The position numbers were made by a program, and so were the translations under genes. Shown one piece after another: positions 21,127-21,423 of a DNA stretch of 21,423 nt. The notes beneath the pieces are model-generated. The model was given only the letters and a program-made list of their open reading frames with translations, did not search any database and was not told the DNA's origin. The stretch spans positions 1 through 21,423 of the forward strand of contig SFGO01000064.1 of assembly GCA_004556545.1 (NCBI GenBank), given 5' to 3'. The DNA comes from Clostridiales bacterium (lineage in GTDB: Bacteria > Bacillota > Clostridia > Christensenellales > Aristaeellaceae). The first letter of the stretch is position 1. Every line of letters starts with the position of its first letter.

Positions 21127-21423
21127 AGTGTGTCGAAAAAACCCCTAAGTTGGCCGTTGTCACCCGCAAACAGCGCTTTGCGGCCCGCCCCGCGTAGCGT
21201 GGCGGGCTTCGGATTGCGGTAGCCCTTCGGGCTGTCCTCGTCCTCGGTGCTGCGCACCCTTAAGCTGGTTTGCGGGGGAAAGTGCTGCGGCACAAGGGTT
21301 AGGGGCTCTGTTCCGCAACCTCAGTCGTCGTCTTTGGCACTGCCGTGCCAAATCCTCGTTTCGGTTGACGGCTGTCAGTCGCTAGCTGCCTTCGGCAGCT
21401 GCATCCACTGGATGCGCGCTCCT
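21127..21423 (+). mobile_element. Partial dispersed hairpin-rich element, right window end
   Basis: It begins AGTGTGTCGAAAAAAC, one base different from the inverted right end of the 148-bp element (AGTCTGTCGAAAAAAC). The next bases (AGTTGGCC, CCCGCAAACAGCGCTTTGCGG) and 21270-21312 are also inverted homologues of it. It carries further hairpins (AGCCC-TTC-GGGCT, GGCAC-TGCC-GTGCC, and those in the terminal 63 bases). The outer end follows directly on a terminator; the inner part runs off the window. No coding frame is credible. Confidence 0.72.
21361..21423. repeat. Terminal direct repeat, right copy
   Basis: These 63 bases are identical to 1-63 in the same orientation. See the left copy for its hairpins. 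Confidence 0.95.

Noticed and set aside
1..21423. A complete 21.36-kb plasmid or phage
   Set aside because: No replication, partition, mobilisation or virion gene; the genes are chromosomal and the end overlap lies in a dispersed repeat without a matching target duplication.

Overview
The window looks like a chromosomal segment of a GC-rich, Gram-positive anaerobe of the Clostridia. The evidence is gene content (ATP-dependent FtsH, VanW-domain protein, DegV, YjdF, an ECF-transporter S component, a DUF1858 redox protein, a ferritin-like protein, a DUF4349 anti-sigma-like protein), strong AGGAGG-type ribosome binding sites, and high GC codon choice that creates long antisense shadow reading frames. 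I cannot name a genus. No rRNA, tRNA, CRISPR array, phage gene or plasmid gene was seen.

Layout. 1-243: part of a dispersed, hairpin-rich element. 252-5520 (minus): operon ftsH > PHP-domain gene > vanW-type gene > ttcA-type gene, with a TTG start for ftsH and an ATGA overlap into the PHP gene. 5521-5789: divergent promoters. 5790-12562 (plus): five-gene transport operon made of a secreted propeller/solute-binding fusion, two sugar-type ABC permeases, a HlyD/MacA-like adaptor and a MacB-like permease without its ATPase domain; it ends in a strong terminator. 12722-13567 (plus): degV-family gene with its own promoter and terminator. 13568-14928: 1.36 kb without a credible gene, filled with repeated hairpin modules, an AT-rich island and tandem repeats, with one intrinsic terminator. 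14929-16365 (minus): purB. 16402-16809 (minus): yjdF, with a structured leader that can hide its ribosome binding site. 17011-18004 (minus): ferritin-like gene plus ECF S component. 18143-18346 (minus): DUF1858 protein. 18653-21078 (plus): sigma factor, DUF4349 membrane protein and SIMPL protein, a likely envelope-sensing regulon. 21127-21423: another part of the dispersed element.

The most unusual content is non-coding. A 148-bp element at 18473-18620 has imperfect inverted ends and a perfect 7-bp flanking direct repeat (AAACGAC). It sits almost exactly at the predicted transcription start of the sigma operon, so it has become that operon's 5' leader. The two window ends carry larger relatives of the same element; joined through their shared 63 bp they rebuild an element of about 477 bp. 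Inside these elements, and in the 13.9-14.3 kb region, a two-hairpin module recurs whose stems differ between copies by paired, compensating changes while the three-base loops stay fixed or nearly so.

The identical 63 bp at both ends would make software call this contig circular. The housekeeping gene content, and the lack of a matching target duplication across the supposed junction, argue instead for a linear chromosomal piece broken at two copies of one repeat.
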